A program made the translations under genes and the position numbers. The notes beneath the pieces were generated by a model. The model saw only the letters and a program-made list of their open reading frames with translations, was not told the origin of the DNA and searched no databases. A stretch of 64,000 nt of DNA. It comes from Cupriavidus pinatubonensis (lineage in GTDB: Bacteria; Pseudomonadota; Gammaproteobacteria; Burkholderiales; Burkholderiaceae). This document shows, in pieces, positions 62,160 to 64,000 of the stretch. Where the stretch lies: positions 1,612,001 through 1,676,000 of the forward strand of contig NZ_CP080766.1 of NCBI RefSeq assembly GCF_019602855.1, read 5' to 3'. How positions within the stretch are numbered: the first letter of the stretch is position 1; every line of letters starts with the position of its first letter.

Positions 62160-64000
62160 GTGAAGACCGCGCCGAGGGTGCCGGTAGAACGGGATGGCCA
62201 AAACGTGGCACGACGTGGCTGGATCTTCGCTGGCTTGGCAGTCGCCCTCTGTGGGGGCGGATATGTCGTTTATAGCCTCGTATCGAATGAAGTGCGCAAT
62301 TCGCACTGGCAGGCGCGCTACCTTGGCCGCTTTGCCAGCGAATTGACCTTCGAGGTGCAGCCTGGCGCCAGCGATCGCATCAGGTTCCCGCATTCGGGCC
62401 CCTACGACGCCAGGATGGGCTACGGCCGCCTGCCGCAGATTGCGCAGCGGCTCGGCGAGCGCGGTTTCGTGCCGGCCGAGCAGGCGCGCATGTCGCCCGA
62501 GATGATCCGCTTGATGGATCAGGGTATCTTCCCGCCGTATCGCGAAAAGAACCAGGCTGGCCTGGTGCTGCGCGACTGCAACAGCATGACGCTCGTGTTC
62601 GAGCGTTATCCGCAGCGCCAGTACGACAATTTCGACGCCGTGCCGCCGGTGCTCGTGAGCGCGCTGCTGTATGTCGAGAACCAGGGGCTGCTCAATCCCG
62701 AATACCCGAGCATGAACCCGGCACTGGACTGGAAGCGGCTGTCGCGCGCGGTAATCGACCGCGCCATCCGCTTCGCCGACAGCTCGCATGAATCGCCTGG
62801 CGGCAGCACGCTTGCGACGCAGATCGAAAAATACCGGCACTCGCCCGAAGGCCGCACGCAATCGATTCCCGAGAAATTCCGGCAGATGGCGTCGGCTTCG
62901 CTGCGGGCCTATATGGACGGCCCCGATACCCAGCGCGCACGCGAACGGATCGTGGTCGATTACCTCAACACCGTACCGCTGTCCGCACGCGTGGGCTTTG
63001 GTGAAGTCAACGGCATCGGCGACGCGCTGTGGGTCTGGTATGGCGAAGACTTCGGCGAGGTCAACCGCCTGTTGAAGCAGATGGATTCGCGCGCGCCGAC
63101 CGACCGCCAGGCACAGGCGTTCAAGCGCGCGCTGTCGCTGATCATCTCGCAGCGCCGGCCGTCCTACCACTTGCGCCGCGACGACACCAATCTCGACGCG
63201 CTGACGGGCAGCTACCTGCGCTTGCTGGGGGCCAACAACATCATTACGCCGGAGCTGCGCGATGCCGCGCTGCGGCAGCAGCTTGACAAGGCCGCGCCGC
63301 CTGTGCGGCCCGATCAGGGACCGTTCGTCACGCGCAAGGCCATCAACCGCGTGCGTGCGGACATCGGGCGCCTGACCGGCGTGGACAGCCGCTACGACAT
63401 GGACCGCCTGGACCTGACCGCGGACAGCACCATCAATCGCGAAGCGCAACGCATCGTCACCGATACCCTCTTGAGCATGCGGGACAAGGCCGTCGCGCAC
63501 ACCATGGGGCTGTATGGCCACAACCTGCTGCGCGAGCAGGACGACCCGTCAAAGCTGGTCGCTAGCTTCACGCTGTTCGAGCGCGTCGGCAATGCCAGCG
63601 TGGTTCGCGTGCAGGCCGACAACATCGACCAGCCGTTCGACATCAACAGCGGCGCGCGCCTGAATTTGGGCTCGACGGCCAAGCTGCGCACGCTGGTAAC
63701 GTACCTGGAAATCTTCAGCGAACTGCACGCGCGCTACGCGAGCATGAGCAAGGAAGAACTGGCCGGCGTGAAGGTCGCGAAGCCCGACGCCCTGAGCCGC
63801 TGGGCGATCGACTACCTTTCCAAGGCACGCACGCCGCAGGATCGCACGCTGGCAGCCATGCTCGACGCCGCGATGGAACGCAAGTACTCGGGCAGCCCGG
63901 GCGAAGGCTTCTACACGGGCGGCGGCCTGCAGAGCTTCACCAACTTCGAGCGCTGGGAAGGCGAACGCATCATGACCGTGCGCGTGGGTTTCCAGCACTC
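62160..64000 (+). CDS. GT51-type transglycosylase-domain protein (class A PBP-like), 3'-truncated by the window edge
   Basis: The frame is open from 62160 to the right edge (about 613 codons visible). I chose the GTG at 62160 (GGGA five bases upstream); GTG 62178 and 62205 are alternatives. A membrane anchor 'WIFAGLAVALCGGGYVVYSL' is followed by a divergent GT51 domain: 'VPPVLVSALLYVENQGLLNP' where class A PBPs have the E-D-x-x-F catalytic loop, 'ESPGGSTLATQIEKYRHSPE' matching the G-G-S-T-x-x-x-Q-x-x-K motif, and 'RIVVDYLNTVPLSARVGFGE'. The visible C-terminal part has 'NSGARLNLGSTAKLRTLVTY', resembling the transpeptidase S-x-x-K region (K-x-x-x-S-T-x-K). Peptidoglycan polymerisation is likely. 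Confidence 0.85.
   Translation, partial: MKTAPRVPVERDGQNVARRGWIFAGLAVALCGGGYVVYSLVSNEVRNSHWQARYLGRFASELTFEVQPGASDRIRFPHSGPYDARMGYGRLPQIAQRLGERGFVPAEQARMSPEMIRLMDQGIFPPYREKNQAGLVLRDCNSMTLVFERYPQRQYDNFDAVPPVLVSALLYVENQGLLNPEYPSMNPALDWKRLSRAVIDRAIRFADSSHESPGGSTLATQIEKYRHSPEGRTQSIPEKFRQMASASLRAYMDGPDTQRARERIVVDYLNTVPLSARVGFGEVNGIGDALWVWYGEDFGEVNRLLKQMDSRAPTDRQAQAFKRALSLIISQRRPSYHLRRDDTNLDALTGSYLRLLGANNIITPELRDAALRQQLDKAAPPVRPDQGPFVTRKAINRVRADIGRLTGVDSRYDMDRLDLTADSTINREAQRIVTDTLLSMRDKAVAHTMGLYGHNLLREQDDPSKLVASFTLFERVGNASVVRVQADNIDQPFDINSGARLNLGSTAKLRTLVTYLEIFSELHARYASMSKEELAGVKVAKPDALSRWAIDYLSKARTPQDRTLAAMLDAAMERKYSGSPGEGFYTGGGLQSFTNFERWEGERIMTVRVGFQH

Noticed and set aside
62109-63521. 470-codon open frame on the minus strand opposite the GT51-like gene
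   Set aside because: The plus strand encodes clear GT51 motifs across the same bases; the minus frame is Ala/Arg/His-rich shadow of GC-rich codons.

Overview
The window is GC-rich, gene-dense bacterial chromosome. Three tripartite-tricarboxylate-type (Bug) periplasmic receptors without adjacent membrane subunits, a CYP116B-type self-sufficient P450, and a type VI secretion locus of Ralstonia/Cupriavidus-like layout all point to the Burkholderiales. Cupriavidus or a close relative is the best guess; this is inference from gene content, and no rRNA or other marker is present. I saw no tRNA, rRNA, insertion sequence or CRISPR array.

Region 1 (1-9.5 kb) is catabolic. A 3'-truncated-view enoyl-CoA hydratase, a thiolase-fold protein and an OB-fold (DUF35) protein form a plus-strand operon. 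Facing it on the minus strand are Bug receptor, CYP116B P450, aldehyde dehydrogenase and a LysR regulator; an IclR regulator is divergent from the Bug gene. The likely logic is solute capture, hydroxylation, aldehyde oxidation and CoA-dependent breakdown, substrate unknown.

Region 2 (9.5-35.2 kb) is a complete type VI secretion system with all thirteen core genes plus a PAAR tip, split into two divergent operons around a very AT-rich region at about 25.26-25.55 kb. Plus strand: tssB, tssC, tssK, tssL, an IcmF-like/OmpA fusion, hcp, clpV, tssE. Minus strand: vgrG, a lipase effector, a Tli4-like immunity protein, two unassigned proteins, PAAR, tssM, tssA, tssF, tssG, tssJ. The effector segment, from the 3' part of vgrG to the 5' part of tssM, is visibly poorer in GC than the flanking core genes, as if exchanged as a cassette.

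Region 3 (35.3-47.4 kb) holds a patatin-type outer-membrane phospholipase, small unknown proteins, an oxidoreductase-like small protein translationally coupled to a sirtuin, an EamA transporter, a Bug/D-aminoacylase pair with a divergent LysR gene, and housekeeping genes (DUF1439 protein, SlyX, VOC protein, another LysR).

Region 4 (47.4-54.1 kb) has a CoA-transferase/Bug/enoyl-CoA hydratase operon, argG with a clear terminator, a Tat-exported intradiol dioxygenase, an NTF2-like protein preceded by a fragment of an M23 peptidase, and a small lipoprotein.

Region 5 (54.1-60.4 kb) is a four-gene minus-strand cassette: membrane-fusion protein, exported alpha/alpha-barrel protein, BcsA-like glycosyltransferase with a C-terminal PilZ domain, and a TolC/NodT-type outer-membrane lipoprotein. 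It looks like a c-di-GMP-controlled exopolysaccharide synthase with its own export channel. The window ends with an aldo/keto reductase and the 5' part of a divergent GT51 peptidoglycan glycosyltransferase-like gene that runs off the right edge.
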